Notes: generated by a model from the sequence alone, not told the origin. A stretch of 64,000 nt of DNA from Blastomonas sp. (GCF_030373265.1 NZ_JAUCZC010000001.1:62001-126000), one strand, 5' to 3'; shown: positions 39,763-48,960, counted from the first letter of the stretch. Translations and numbers: made by a program.

Positions 39763-42700
39763 GGCTGGTTGCCCTCCAATACGGGCTCTGCGGCGGGCGG
39801 CGCGGGGGGCAGATCGTCGCGCCTGCGATTGGCCGACCAGGCCTTGATCCGATCCTCCAGCGTGCGCACCATCACATAGAAGGCAGGCGTGAACAGCAGC
39901 CCGAAGATGGTCACCCCGATCATGCCGAAGAACACCGCGATGCCCAGCGCCTGGCGCATTTCGGACCCTGGGCCGCTGGAGATCACCAGCGGCAGCACGC
40001 CCAGAATGAACGCCAGCGAGGTCATCAGGATCGGACGCAGGCGCTGCGCTGCGGCGTGGCGTGCCGCCTCCAGCACCGACTGGCCATGGTCCTCGTTGTG
40101 CTTGGCGAACTCCACGATCAGGATCGCGTTCTTGGCCGCCAGCCCGATCAGCACCACCAGCCCGATCTGGGTCAGGATGTTGTTGTCGCGGCCCATGACG
40201 TTGACCCCGAGGATCGCGGCCAGCAGGCACATCGGCACGATCAGGATCACCGCCAGCGGCAGCACCAGGCTTTCATATTGGGCCGCCAGCAGCAGGAAGA
40301 CGAAGACGACGCCGAGCAGGAACACGAGCGTGCCGGTGTTGCCCGCCGCCTGTTGCTGGAAAGCGAGCTCGGTCCATTCAAAATCGAAGCCTTGGGGCAG
40401 GGTAGCCCGCGCCAGTGCCTCCATCGTGTCGAGCGACTGCCCGCTCGAATACCCCGGCATGGTGTCGCCCTGCAGTTCGGCGGAGCGATACAGATTGTAG
40501 CGCACCACGCGATACGCGCCCGAATCGTTGCGCAGGTTCATCACCGCATCGAGCGGCACCATCTGCCCGCTGGACGAGCGCGTGCGCAGCCGCCCGATAT
40601 CGGAGACATCGTCGCGATAGGGCGCGTCGGCCTGCGCGGTCACCCGGAAGGTGCGGCCCAGGAAGTTGAAGTCGTTGATATAGCTCGATCCCAGATAGGT
40701 GCCGAGTGTCGAGAAGATGTTCTCCACCGGAACGCCCAGTTGCTCGGCCCGCGCGCGGTCGATATCGGCAAACAGCCTCGGCGTGCGGGTGTTGAAGGTG
40801 GTGAACGCGCCTGCAATGCCTTCGGTCTGGTTGGCAGCGCCCATCATCGCGAACGCCGCGCCCTCGAGCGCCTGCAAACCCGCATTGCCGCGGTCCTCGA
40901 TCACCATCTTGAAGCCGCCGCCGGTGCCCAGCCCCGCCACAGGTGGCGGGGCGATCACCAGGATGCTGCCTGCGGTGATGCTCGACATCGCGCCGCGCAG
41001 TTCGTTGGCGACCTCGTCGGCGCTGATCCGGGTGCCCGCTTCCTTGAGCGTGATGAAGACGGCGGCGGCGTTGGGGGCGTTGGTAAAGGTCGCGCCGTCG
41101 AACCCGGCAAAAGCGATGGTGCTGACCACCGATTCGTTCTTCAGCGCGATCGCCTGCGCGGTTTCCAGCGCGGCGGTGGTCCGCTGCAGCGAGGCGCCCG
41201 GCGGCATCTGCAAGACGCCGATAAGATAGCCCTGGTCCTGCGCGGGGATGAAGCCTGCCGGTGTATCGGCAAAGCGCCATCCGGCAACCGCAATCAGCGC
41301 CAGATAGGCCACGCCCATGAACATCAGGCTGCGGATGGTGCGCGCGGTGAGGCGGCCATAACGCTCCGACAGCTTGGCAAAGCTGCGGTTGAAGCCGCCG
41401 GCGAATCTCTTGCCCCAGCCGCGCGGAACATCGGCGTCGCCATGCGCTCGAGGGCGCAACAACAGGGCCGCGAGCGCTGGCGAGAGCGTGAGCGAAACAA
41501 ACGCCGAGACCGCGGTGGCGCCCGCAATGGTCACCGCAAACTGCTGATAGAACGCGCCGGAGATCCCCGGAATGAAGGCGGTGGGAATGAACACGCCGCA
41601 CAGCACCAGCGCGATCGCGACCAATGCGCCGGACACTTCGTCCATCGTCTTGTGCGCGGCGGCGAGCGGGCTCAGCCCTTCTTCTTCCATCAGCCGCTCG
41701 ACGTTCTCGACCACGACGATCGCATCGTCGACCACAATGCCGATGGCGAGCACCATGCCGAACAGCGACAGGCTGTTGAGCGAGAAGCCCAAGGCCGCCA
41801 GCAACGCGATCGCGCCGGCCAGCGCAATCGGGATCGCGATGATCGGGATGATCGCTGCGCGCCAGCTTTGCAGGAACAGCAGCACCACGATTGCGACCAG
41901 GATAATCGCCTCGATCAGCGTGTTCTGCACCGCTGCAATCGAGGCTTCGACATAGGTGGTCGGGTTGTAGGGGATCGAATAGGTCATGCCCGGCGGAAAA
42001 TCGCGCGCCGCACGCTTGAGTTCGTCTTCGACCTCCTTGGCAACCGTCAGCGCATTCGATCCGGGCAGTTGCGAGATCGCCAGCGCCACGGTCGGGCGGC
42101 CGCTGGAGAAGGCGTTGATGCTGTAATCCTGCGCGCCCAGTTCGATCCGCGCGACATCGCTGAGCCGCGTCAGCGCGAGGCCATTGCGCTTGATGACGAT
42201 CTGGCCGAATTCCTCGGGCGTGCTCAGCCGTCCCTGGGTCTGAACGCCCAGCTGGAAGGCGGTGCCGCCGGTGTTGAATGGCGGCTGGCCGATCGATCCG
42301 GCGGAGACCTGCGCGTTTTGGGCGCGGATCTTGCCGACGATCTCATCGACAGTGAGGTTGCGCGCTGCTGCCAGCTCGGGGTCGATCCACACGCGCATGT
42401 TGTAGTCGCGCCCGCCGAACAGCCGCGCCGAGCCGATCCCGTCGATCCGCGAAATCCGGTCGATGATCTGCAGCGTCGCATAATTCGAAATATAGGGCTG
42501 GGTCAGCGACCCGTCTGGCGAGAAGAAATTGGCTACCAGCAGCAGATCGGGCGAATTCTTGCGCACCGTGACACCGATCTGGCGGACCTCCTGCGGCAGA
42601 CGCGGCTCAGCCGTGCTCACCCGGTTCTGCACCAGAACCTGGGCCTGATCGACATCGGTGCCCTGCGCAAAGGTGACGGTGATCGCAAGGTTGCCGTCGC

Positions 42701-42956
42701 CGGTGGAGGACGAGGACATATAGAGCATGTCCTCGACGCCGTTGATCGTCTCCTCAAGCGGGGCGGCGACGACATCGGCAATCGTCTCCGCCGTGGCGCC
42801 CGGATAGCTGGCGCTGACCACCACGGTGGGCGGCGCGATCTCGGGGTATTGCGACACCGGCAGCGAAGGATACGCCACCACGCCGAAAATGACGATGAGG
42901 ATCGACAGGACAGCCGCGAAGATCGGGCGGTCGATGCAGAAATGGGCCATGCGCAT
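39759..42956 (-). CDS. RND multidrug efflux pump, HAE-1 (AcrB/MexF-like)
   Basis: A 1065-residue proton-driven pump of the inner membrane. It begins MRMAHFCIDRPIFAAVLSIL, the usual opening of HAE-1 pumps. It has the docking and porter domain segments PVSQYPEIAPPTVVVSASYPGA and NRVSTAEPRLPQEVRQIGV, and TM4 carries the essential acidic pair in GIVVDDAIVVVENVERL. The second half repeats the fold, ending near VFFGMIGVTIFGLLFTPAFY. Substrate range is not predictable by eye. The upstream frame extends 21 codons, but ATG 42956 gives the canonical N-terminus. It lies between the adaptor and outer membrane factor genes in one operon. Confidence 0.95.
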   Translation of the reverse strand: MRMAHFCIDRPIFAAVLSILIVIFGVVAYPSLPVSQYPEIAPPTVVVSASYPGATAETIADVVAAPLEETINGVEDMLYMSSSSTGDGNLAITVTFAQGTDVDQAQVLVQNRVSTAEPRLPQEVRQIGVTVRKNSPDLLLVANFFSPDGSLTQPYISNYATLQIIDRISRIDGIGSARLFGGRDYNMRVWIDPELAAARNLTVDEIVGKIRAQNAQVSAGSIGQPPFNTGGTAFQLGVQTQGRLSTPEEFGQIVIKRNGLALTRLSDVARIELGAQDYSINAFSSGRPTVALAISQLPGSNALTVAKEVEDELKRAARDFPPGMTYSIPYNPTTYVEASIAAVQNTLIEAIILVAIVVLLFLQSWRAAIIPIIAIPIALAGAIALLAALGFSLNSLSLFGMVLAIGIVVDDAIVVVENVERLMEEEGLSPLAAAHKTMDEVSGALVAIALVLCGVFIPTAFIPGISGAFYQQFAVTIAGATAVSAFVSLTLSPALAALLLRPRAHGDADVPRGWGKRFAGGFNRSFAKLSERYGRLTARTIRSLMFMGVAYLALIAVAGWRFADTPAGFIPAQDQGYLIGVLQMPPGASLQRTTAALETAQAIALKNESVVSTIAFAGFDGATFTNAPNAAAVFITLKEAGTRISADEVANELRGAMSSITAGSILVIAPPPVAGLGTGGGFKMVIEDRGNAGLQALEGAAFAMMGAANQTEGIAGAFTTFNTRTPRLFADIDRARAEQLGVPVENIFSTLGTYLGSSYINDFNFLGRTFRVTAQADAPYRDDVSDIGRLRTRSSSGQMVPLDAVMNLRNDSGAYRVVRYNLYRSAELQGDTMPGYSSGQSLDTMEALARATLPQGFDFEWTELAFQQQAAGNTGTLVFLLGVVFVFLLLAAQYESLVLPLAVILIVPMCLLAAILGVNVMGRDNNILTQIGLVVLIGLAAKNAILIVEFAKHNEDHGQSVLEAARHAAAQRLRPILMTSLAFILGVLPLVISSGPGSEMRQALGIAVFFGMIGVTIFGLLFTPAFYVMVRTLEDRIKAWSANRRRDDLPPAPPAAEPVLEGNQP

Positions 42957-42960
42957 CGGA

Positions 42961-44157
42961 TCAGCGCGCCGTTGCCTGGGAGGGGGCAGGGGCGGTCGTA
43001 GGTCGCGCAATCGGTGCATCGCCGGTGGCGCGCGCCTTGATCTGCCCCTTGCGCGGGGTAACCACCATGCCCGGTTGCATCCGGGTCAGTCCGTCGATCA
43101 CGATCCGCTCGGTCGGCGCGATGCCTTCGCGGATGACGCGCAGGCCTTCGACCATCGGCCCGGTCGAGACAGGGCGCGGCGCGACCTTGTTGTCCTTGCC
43201 CAGCACATAGACCAGCTTGCGCGTCTGGTCGGTCAGGATCGCCTCATCGGGCACCAGCAGTGCCTTGTAGGTGCCCGAGCCCAGCAGCCGCGCACGGCCA
43301 AACATGCCCGGCAGCAGAAAGCCGGTGGGATTGTCGACCATGGCATAGGCCTGGATCGTGCCGGTATCGGGGCTGATGCCGTTGTTCAGAAACTCCATCT
43401 TCCCGCGCCAGCGGAATTCCGGTTCGTCGGCAAGCTGGATTTCGACCGGGTTGGCGGCGTAGCGCGAGCTGCGCCGCTGCCCGGTGGCATCCTGGCGGAT
43501 GTATTTGAGGTAAAAGCTTTCTGCCCCGTCGAAGCTGAAGCGGATCGGGTTGATCCGCACGACGCGGGTCAGTTCGGTCTGGCCGGCGGTGACGAAATCG
43601 CCGACATCGACCAGCCGGTTGGAAATGCGGCCCGAAATCGGCGCCCGCACCTGGGTAAACGACAGGTCGAGCTGAGCCGCCTGGCGGCGCGCCTCGGCGC
43701 CGGCCAGCGTAGCGCGGGCCGAGCGCAGGGTTGCGGCGAGATTGTCGGATTCCTCGCGGCTGATCGCGTCGAAGCCGAGCAGTTCGGTGCCGCGGCTGGC
43801 CTGCGATTGCGCATTGGCCAGCGCCGCGCGGGCGCTGCCAACGCTTGCATCAGCTTCGGCCAGGGTGGCGCGGAACGGACGGGGGTCGATCACGAAGAGC
43901 AGATCGCCCTTGCGCACATCGCGCCCATCACGGAACGCAACCTGGGTTATCGGCCCGGATACGCGGGCCACCAGCTGCACGTCCTCATCTGCCGTGAATC
44001 GGCCGATATACTCATCCCAATCGACGACGACTCGCTGCAGCGGCGTGGCGACCGTGGCAGCCGGCGGCGGGGGAGCCGGGGGCGGTTCGGTACCGCAGGC
44101 GCTGGCGAACAGTGCCAATGTAGCCACAATGAGAGCGCGCCGCAGAGGGGCACGCAT
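42961..44157 (-). CDS. RND efflux periplasmic adaptor (AcrA/MexE-like)
   Basis: A 398-residue membrane fusion protein with lipobox LFASAC (Cys21). It has a lipoyl half (RVSGPITQVAFRDGRDVRKGDLLFVIDPRPF), a coiled-coil hairpin (about 95-155), the second lipoyl half (FTQVRAPISGRISNRLVDVGDFVTAGQ) and the beta-barrel and membrane-proximal domains (PGMFGRARL; QTRKLVYVLG). It connects the pump to the outer membrane factor. ATG 44157 gives a normal lipoprotein signal; ATGs at 44184 and 44202 are in frame. Its stop is 4 bases before the pump gene. Confidence 0.92.
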   Translation of the reverse strand: MRAPLRRALIVATLALFASACGTEPPPAPPPPAATVATPLQRVVVDWDEYIGRFTADEDVQLVARVSGPITQVAFRDGRDVRKGDLLFVIDPRPFRATLAEADASVGSARAALANAQSQASRGTELLGFDAISREESDNLAATLRSARATLAGAEARRQAAQLDLSFTQVRAPISGRISNRLVDVGDFVTAGQTELTRVVRINPIRFSFDGAESFYLKYIRQDATGQRRSSRYAANPVEIQLADEPEFRWRGKMEFLNNGISPDTGTIQAYAMVDNPTGFLLPGMFGRARLLGSGTYKALLVPDEAILTDQTRKLVYVLGKDNKVAPRPVSTGPMVEGLRVIREGIAPTERIVIDGLTRMQPGMVVTPRKGQIKARATGDAPIARPTTAPAPSQATAR

Positions 44158-44227
44158 TTGCTTGGTCACGCCGTAATATTGCATTGCAGCAAAATGGAGC
44201 AAAAGCCGCCGGGCGTCCAGTCAAAAG

Positions 44228-44289
44228 AGTTGCAATTTACAACTAAAATAGGTTAACTTTTTGCAACTACGCTACGGCATGGTGCAACT
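44228..44289. promoter_or_regulatory. cluster of AGTTGCAA operators in the RND operon promoter
   Basis: The promoter region of the RND operon carries an inverted pair, AGTTGCAA (44228-44235) and TTGCAACT (44261-44268). It also has the dyad AGTTG-N7-CAACT (44228-44244) and a further TGCAACT at 44283. A plausible minus-strand promoter, TTGCAA-N18-TTGTAA, overlaps these elements, as expected for repression by a TetR-type regulator. No such regulator gene is adjacent. Confidence 0.55.
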
Positions 44290-44297
44290 GCCGGAGG

Positions 44298-45521
44298 CTA
44301 TTCGCTCATGGCAGCAGCCGCCGCGGTCAGCGCCAGCCCGGGAAACAGGACATGTTCCAACCGCACCGCGCTGGCTTTGGTGAGCTCCCCCAACGATGCG
44401 GCTAGGCCTTCAGCGAGCGCAAGGCTCGCCGATTGCCGGGTCATTTCCCAACGAGGCTTGATCGCGGCTGCCAGCAGGTGGCCACGCACCATCATGATAT
44501 CGATGATCTGCGGTCCCGCCGTTGCCCCCAGCGCCCGCTTGTAGCCCGTGTCGCCCGAGCCCCAGTCGATCGTCCGCACGCCGCGCTCTATGGCCTGGGT
44601 GATCAGATGGATGGTGATGATCTTGCCGGGGCTGAAGCGTGCCATATCCTCGGCATAGCTCGAGGCGATGCCATACATCACGTCACCCGCTTCGAGGTCG
44701 AAGGAAAAGGCGATCGGGCGATCCGAGGCGTAGAGGATCATCGCGCGCAGCTGGCTGGCGATCACCGGGTCTGTAACTGCCGTCTGCCAGTGCCGCAGAT
44801 TATCGCGGTTGATGAACTTTGCGCCCGAATGGTCGGTCTGGGTCCCCACCCAGCTTTGCGTCTCTATCTCGGCGAGGTCGCGCCAGACCTGATCGCTCCA
44901 GTCGCTGCCGGTAACAACCCGCAAGCGCAGCTCGCCATGAACCTCGTGCAGTTTGCGTTCGTAGGCCTTGAGCTTGCGGGTTTGCGACTTGCCCGGCCAT
45001 GTGTCCTGCGTGGACTGCGCGCCGATATCCTGCAGGTAGGTGGTGCCCAGTTCGCGGGTCAGAACCGACCAGCCCAAAGCGGGTGCGACGGACACGACCC
45101 GCTGTAAGCCGGGGTCATCAGCATAGACCGGACCGATCCTGAGCGCCGGGCCGATCGCACGCTGGACGATCGGGCAGCCCAGCAATGCGGCCACTTCGGC
45201 CTCGGTGGCATCGCTGGCCATCGGAAAGCTGCGGAATGGCCAATAGCTCGCCGTCACGCTGCGCGCGCGCAATATCGAAGGGCCGATCGGCCGGGTGGGA
45301 ATGGCGATGACAGGGGTGCCGTCTCGGCGGCGCGCCAGCAGGGTGCACAGTCCCTGCCGTGTCTCCGCCGCATACCAGGCGCGGCGCAGGAAACCGCGTG
45401 CCGGATCACCTGCCTCGGCAAGGCGATCCAGGTCGGTGGGCAGTCCGATCTCCAGTGCGCATGTGATCACGTCCGCCCGGGCCGGTTTGCTTGTCATCGG
45501 CTCTGCACGTAACGTGGGCAT
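44298..45521 (-). CDS. GNAT-fold protein of the CelD/BioF2-like (FemAB-like) type
   Basis: A 407-residue soluble protein. The C-terminal half has the features of BioF2-like/CelD GNAT domains: KLKAYERKLHEVHGELRLRVV, the acceptor-side segment WVGTQTDHSGAKF, and LRAMILYASDRPIAFSFDLEAGDVMYGIASSYAEDMARFSPGKI, then RTIDWGSGDTGYKRALG. Such proteins are placed in polysaccharide or envelope modification; the acyl donor and target are unknown. ATG 45521 follows GAAGGAG; GTG 45527 is in frame but less likely. The promoter lies in the region with two palindromes shared with folE. Confidence 0.75.
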   Translation of the reverse strand: MPTLRAEPMTSKPARADVITCALEIGLPTDLDRLAEAGDPARGFLRRAWYAAETRQGLCTLLARRRDGTPVIAIPTRPIGPSILRARSVTASYWPFRSFPMASDATEAEVAALLGCPIVQRAIGPALRIGPVYADDPGLQRVVSVAPALGWSVLTRELGTTYLQDIGAQSTQDTWPGKSQTRKLKAYERKLHEVHGELRLRVVTGSDWSDQVWRDLAEIETQSWVGTQTDHSGAKFINRDNLRHWQTAVTDPVIASQLRAMILYASDRPIAFSFDLEAGDVMYGIASSYAEDMARFSPGKIITIHLITQAIERGVRTIDWGSGDTGYKRALGATAGPQIIDIMMVRGHLLAAAIKPRWEMTRQSASLALAEGLAASLGELTKASAVRLEHVLFPGLALTAAAAAMSE

Positions 45522-45565
45522 GGTCACTCCTTCAGGGGGTGGGGAAACCCGACCCTAGCGCGCAA

Positions 45566-45602
45566 ATTATACCTGCAGGTAAACGCTCCGGACATTAATG
45601 TC
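45566..45602. promoter_or_regulatory. two perfect 12-base palindromes, 21 bases apart, over a TATAAT box
   Basis: TACCTGCAGGTA (45570-45581) and GACATTAATGTC (45591-45602) are perfect palindromes whose centres are 21 bases apart, two helical turns. A perfect TATAAT -10 for the minus-strand GNAT gene (45571-45566) abuts the first; the expected -35 falls in the second and is poor. Confidence 0.55.
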
Positions 45603-45626
45603 GGCGCGAACGGAAGCAGCGGCTGC

Positions 45627-45655
45627 TTGCACAGCATTATCGCGGTTCCTATCTT
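45627..45655 (+). promoter_or_regulatory. candidate folE promoter
   Basis: TTGCAC and TATCTT with a 17-base spacer on the plus strand, about 37 bases upstream of the folE start. Confidence 0.5.
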
Positions 45656-45691
45656 CTAGGCCAGATTGCTAAGCGAGGGGGATTGCCTGTA

Positions 45692-46306
45692 ATGTTGTAC
45701 CACGATGCCGACGATGATCATGATGTTGCCGGCAATGGCAAAATCCCTGTGCCGCACGATGTGCAGCAGGCGATCGTAACGCTGCTGCGCTGGACAGGAG
45801 ACGATCCCGATCGCGAAGGTCTGCGCGATACGCCGCTGCGCGTTGCCCGGGCGTGGAAGGAATATTGCTCGGGGTATGACGACGACCCCAGCGTCCATCT
45901 CAGCCGCACCTTCGAGGAGGTCGGCGGCTATGACGAACTGGTGCTGCTCAAGGACATTCCGTTCCAGTCGCACTGCGAACACCATATGGCGCCGATCATC
46001 GGCAAGGCGTCGATCGCTTATATGCCGCGTGACCGCGTGGTGGGCATCTCCAAGCTCGCACGCGTGCTGCACGGATTTTCGCGCCGTCTGCAGGTGCAGG
46101 AGCGCCTGACCGCAGAGGTGGCTGCATGCATCTGGGAGCACCTTCAGCCGCACGGCGTCGCTGTCGTGATTGAGGCCAGCCACAGCTGCATGACTGCCCG
46201 CGGCGTGCGTACCCCCGGCGTCAGCATGATCACCAGCCGCCTGCTCGGCTGCTTCCTCGACGACCATCGCTCGCGCGAGGAAGTCATGAGCCTGATGGGG
46301 TATTGA
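45692..46306 (+). CDS. folE: GTP cyclohydrolase I (FolE)
   Basis: A 204-residue enzyme converting GTP to 7,8-dihydroneopterin triphosphate, the first step of folate synthesis. Zinc ligands are present: Cys95 and His98 in SHCEHHMAP and Cys166 in SHSCMTARG. The active-site segments GKASIAYMPRDRVVGISKLARV and RRLQVQERLTAEVA are typical. ATG 45692 lies after GAGGGG; an in-frame TTG at 45683 is less likely. Confidence 0.95.
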   Translation: MLYHDADDDHDVAGNGKIPVPHDVQQAIVTLLRWTGDDPDREGLRDTPLRVARAWKEYCSGYDDDPSVHLSRTFEEVGGYDELVLLKDIPFQSHCEHHMAPIIGKASIAYMPRDRVVGISKLARVLHGFSRRLQVQERLTAEVAACIWEHLQPHGVAVVIEASHSCMTARGVRTPGVSMITSRLLGCFLDDHRSREEVMSLMGY

Positions 46307-46315
46307 GTATCATAA

Positions 46316-46452
46316 ATCCTCCCCGGAACGGGGAGGTGGCAGCCCTTCAGGGCTGACGGAGGGGAAGCCGGATTGTGCATCGAACAATGCGATGCACTCA
46401 GACGCTTCCCCTCCACCGCTTCGCGGTCCCCCTCCCCGTGCCGGGGAGGACT
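46316..46452. repeat. nested palindromic repeat, copy A
   Basis: About 137 bases between folE and the peroxiredoxin gene. The left end is CCTCCCCGGAACGGGGAGG, then the hairpin AGCCCT-TC-AGGGCT and CGGAGGGGAAG. The right side mirrors it with CTTCCCCTCCACCGC-TTC-GCGGT and CCTCCCCG-TGC-CGGGGAGG. The outer parts also pair over the whole length. Copy B at 52.2 kb is the same element in opposite orientation. Confidence 0.85.
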
Positions 46453-46460
46453 TTATCCTA

Positions 46461-46937
46461 TCAAAGCTGCTCGAGCATGTAGTCCGCGCTGCTGACCTTG
46501 AAGTCGCCGGGTTCTTCGACGAACAGTTTGTCGACCACGCCATCCTTGACCACCATCGCGAAACGCTGGCCGCGCTTGCCGAGGCCAAAGCCGCTGCCGT
46601 CCATGGTGAGGCCAACCGCTTCGGCGAAATCGCCATTGCCATCGGCGAGCATGGTCACCGCATCGGCGTTGGCCGATTTGCCCCACGCGCCCATCACGAA
46701 CGCATCATTGACCGCGGTGCAGGCGATTTCGTCGACGCCCTTGGCCTTCAAGGCGTCGGCCTTTTCGACGAAACCGGGCAGGTGGCGCGCCGAGCAGGTC
46801 GGCGTAAATGCGCCGGGGACCGAAAACAGCGCGACGGTCTTGCCTGCGAAATAATCCTTGGCTTCGACCTGCTGCGGGCCGTCTGCGGTGGCGCGGACAA
46901 ATTTGGTGTTGGGGATGGTGTCGCCGACTTTGATCAT
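46461..46937 (-). CDS. peroxiredoxin, Prx5/AhpE-like 1-Cys type
   Basis: A 158-residue thioredoxin-fold peroxidase. The peroxidatic Cys48 sits in VPGAFTPTCSARHLPGF, the signature of the Prx5 group that reduces hydroperoxides with glutathione/glutaredoxin or thioredoxin. Only one other conserved segment, GLTMDGSGFGLGKRGQRFAM, is needed to place it. No second Cys is found at the usual resolving position. ATG 46937 follows AGGAGA; the longer frame to 47000 adds an unlikely basic leader. Confidence 0.92.
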   Translation of the reverse strand: MIKVGDTIPNTKFVRATADGPQQVEAKDYFAGKTVALFSVPGAFTPTCSARHLPGFVEKADALKAKGVDEIACTAVNDAFVMGAWGKSANADAVTMLADGNGDFAEAVGLTMDGSGFGLGKRGQRFAMVVKDGVVDKLFVEEPGDFKVSSADYMLEQL

Positions 46938-47053
46938 GGCATGTCTCCTGCTGAAATTGCGGTGCGTCCTGCATGTTGTCGCGATGGTGCGCCAATGCAA
47001 GAGGGGAGAGGGATTGTCGGCGGCATGGGGGGCATCCGATCATCACCGATGCC

Positions 47054-47073
47054 ATATAAAGGAATCTTTATAT
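47054..47073. promoter_or_regulatory. perfect AT-rich palindrome upstream of ahcY (SahR-like operator)
   Basis: ATATAAAG-GAAT-CTTTATAT, perfect 8-base arms in a GC-rich region, 88 bases upstream of ahcY. SahR, an ArsR-family regulator of the SAM cycle in proteobacteria, uses AT-rich palindromes of this type ahead of ahcY; the assignment is inference. Confidence 0.6.
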
Positions 47074-47106
47074 TTGCCTGCAGCGCCGACTCTGGCTATG
47101 GGGACG

Positions 47107-47148
47107 ACAGTTTCCGGTGGCCCTGTTGGTGCACCGGCCGTCTGACTC
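47107..47148 (+). other. hairpin in the ahcY leader
   Basis: The ahcY leader contains CCGGTG...CACCGG, extended by GACG/CGTC at the base, ending a few bases before the CAGGAG ribosome binding site. It could be a regulatory structure, but I cannot match it to a known SAM or SAH riboswitch. Confidence 0.3.
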
Positions 47149-47160
47149 AGGAGAATTTAC

Positions 47161-48579
47161 GTGGCCAGTGCCCCGACCCTCGACCGCCCCGATTATGTCG
47201 TAGCCGACATTGCGCTTGCCGATTTCGGCCGCAAGGAAATCACCATCGCGGAAACCGAAATGCCCGGCTTGATGTCGATCCGCGAAGAATATCGCGGCGA
47301 ACAGCCCCTCAAGGGTGCCAAGATCACCGGATCGCTGCACATGACGATCCAGACCGCCGTGCTGATCGAAACGCTGGTCGCTCTTGGCGCCGAAGTGCGC
47401 TGGGCCACCTGCAACATCTATTCGACCCAGGACCACGCCGCTGCCGCGATCGCCGCGCAGGGCATTCCGGTGTTCGCCATCAAGGGTGAGAGCCTGGAAG
47501 AGTATTGGGATTATGTCGATCGCATCTTCGACTGGGGCGCTGAAACCGGCGAAACCTGCAACCTGATCCTCGACGATGGCGGCGATGCCACCATGTTCGC
47601 GCTCTGGGGCGCACGCGTCGAAGCCGGCGAAGAGCTGTTCACGCCTTCGAACGAGGAAGAAGAATTCTTCGTCAAGGTTCTCAAGCGTCGTCTCGCCGCA
47701 ACCCCGGGCTACCTCACCAAGACGGTGCAGGCGATCAAGGGCGTTTCGGAAGAAACCACCACCGGCGTTCACCGCCTGTATGACCTCGCCAAGAAGGGCA
47801 AGCTGCCTTTCCCCGCGATCAACGTTAACGACAGCGTCACCAAGTCGAAGTTCGACAACAAGTACGGCTGCAAGGAATCGCTGGTTGACGGCATCCGTCG
47901 CGGTACCGACGTGATGATGGCCGGCAAGGTCGCTGTCGTGTGCGGTTATGGCGACGTCGGCAAGGGCTCGGCAGCCTCGCTGCAGGGCGCCGGCGCCCGC
48001 GTGATCGTCACCGAAATCGATCCCATCTGCGCGCTGCAGGCGGCGATGGACGGCTTTGCCGTGCAGACCCTCGAAGACGTGGTCGGCACCGCCGACATCT
48101 TCGTGACGACGACCGGCAACAAGGACGTCATCACCATCGACCACATGCGGGCGATGAAGGACATGGCGATCGTCGGCAACATCGGTCACTTCGACAATGA
48201 AATCCAGATCGGCGCGCTGGAAAACATGAAGTGGACCGAGATCAAGCCGCAGGTCGACATGATCGAATTCCCCGGCGGCAAGCGCATCATCATGCTGTCG
48301 AAGGGCCGTCTGCTCAACCTCGGCAACGCCACTGGCCACCCCAGCTTCGTGATGTCGGCCAGCTTCACCAACCAGGTGCTGGCGCAGATCGAACTGTTCA
48401 AGGGTGCCAACAAGTACGAAAACCAGGTCTATGTTCTGCCCAAGCACCTCGACGAGAAGGTCGCGCGCCTTCACCTCGAAAAGCTCGGCGTCAAGCTGAC
48501 CGAACTGACCAAGGAACAGGCCGAATATATCGACGTGTCGGTGACCGGTCCGTTCAAGAAGGACGAATACCGCTACTGA
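47161..48579 (+). CDS. ahcY: adenosylhomocysteinase (AhcY)
   Basis: A 472-residue enzyme that hydrolyses S-adenosylhomocysteine to adenosine and homocysteine, keeping the methylation cycle running. It begins with GTG at 47161 after CAGGAG. Recognisable segments are [36 protein letters not shown], the NAD-binding loop [15 protein letters not shown] (about 261-275), TTTGNKDVI and the C-terminal YRY that completes the neighbouring subunit's NAD site. Codon use is strongly biased, as for highly expressed genes. It ends at a strong terminator. Confidence 0.97.
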   Translation: MASAPTLDRPDYVVADIALADFGRKEITIAETEMPGLMSIREEYRGEQPLKGAKITGSLHMTIQTAVLIETLVALGAEVRWATCNIYSTQDHAAAAIAAQGIPVFAIKGESLEEYWDYVDRIFDWGAETGETCNLILDDGGDATMFALWGARVEAGEELFTPSNEEEEFFVKVLKRRLAATPGYLTKTVQAIKGVSEETTTGVHRLYDLAKKGKLPFPAINVNDSVTKSKFDNKYGCKESLVDGIRRGTDVMMAGKVAVVCGYGDVGKGSAASLQGAGARVIVTEIDPICALQAAMDGFAVQTLEDVVGTADIFVTTTGNKDVITIDHMRAMKDMAIVGNIGHFDNEIQIGALENMKWTEIKPQVDMIEFPGGKRIIMLSKGRLLNLGNATGHPSFVMSASFTNQVLAQIELFKGANKYENQVYVLPKHLDEKVARLHLEKLGVKLTELTKEQAEYIDVSVTGPFKKDEYRY

Positions 48580-48620
48580 TGCGGTTCTCCTGCTAGACGC
48601 AGGGGTGCAAGATCACGAAA

Positions 48621-48653
48621 GCCCGCTCCGCATCGTGCGGGGCGGGCTTTTTT
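48621..48653 (+). terminator. intrinsic terminator of ahcY
   Basis: GCCCGCTCCGCA-TCG-TGCGGGGCGGGC, nearly perfect 12-base arms, followed by six T, 42 bases after the stop codon. Confidence 0.9.
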
Positions 48654-48682
48654 GTGCTTGGGGGGGTAGTCCATGCGCAACG

Positions 48683-48820
48683 CCCTCTCCCCTACCGCTT
48701 GCGGGAGGGGCAGGTCCGGCTTGCCGGACCGGGGTGGGCTGGGAGCACAATTGGCTGTTCAGGCCCACCCCGTCCTCGCCTGCGGCTCGGCCACCCCTCC
48801 CGCAAGCGGGAGGGGAGAGG
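48683..48820. repeat. nested palindromic repeat, copy C (uvrA-type core)
   Basis: About 138 bases. The ends are CCTCTCCCC...GCGGGAGGGG and CCCCTCCCGC...GGGGAGAGG. The inner part has GGTCCGGC-TT-GCCGGACC and a GGGGTGGGC / GCCCACCCC pairing around an AT-rich loop. The remaining bases of the 380-base ahcY-amidohydrolase interval hold only the terminator and a short leader. Confidence 0.85.
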
Positions 48821-48960
48821 CTTGCACATCCGCGTTCGGAGGCCGCTTCATCCAGAACGAAGCAATCAACTCACCGCGCCCCATGCCTTTTTCCGATTGC
48901 GCTCGAGCGCTGCGGGGTTAGCGTGAGGGAATACGAGAAAAGATACCGGGGAACATCACC

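Noticed and set aside
40056-43001. A 981-codon plus-strand frame opposite the RND pump
   Set aside because: Same composition artefact; the pump is unambiguous on the minus strand.
47107-47148. SAH or SAM riboswitch upstream of ahcY
   Set aside because: The hairpin does not show the conserved cores of riboswitch classes I can recall, so only a leader structure is reported.
48683-48820. Tandem GC-rich hairpins considered as a CRISPR or terminator array
   Set aside because: No regular spacer-repeat pattern and no T tracts; they form one nested palindrome related to other copies.
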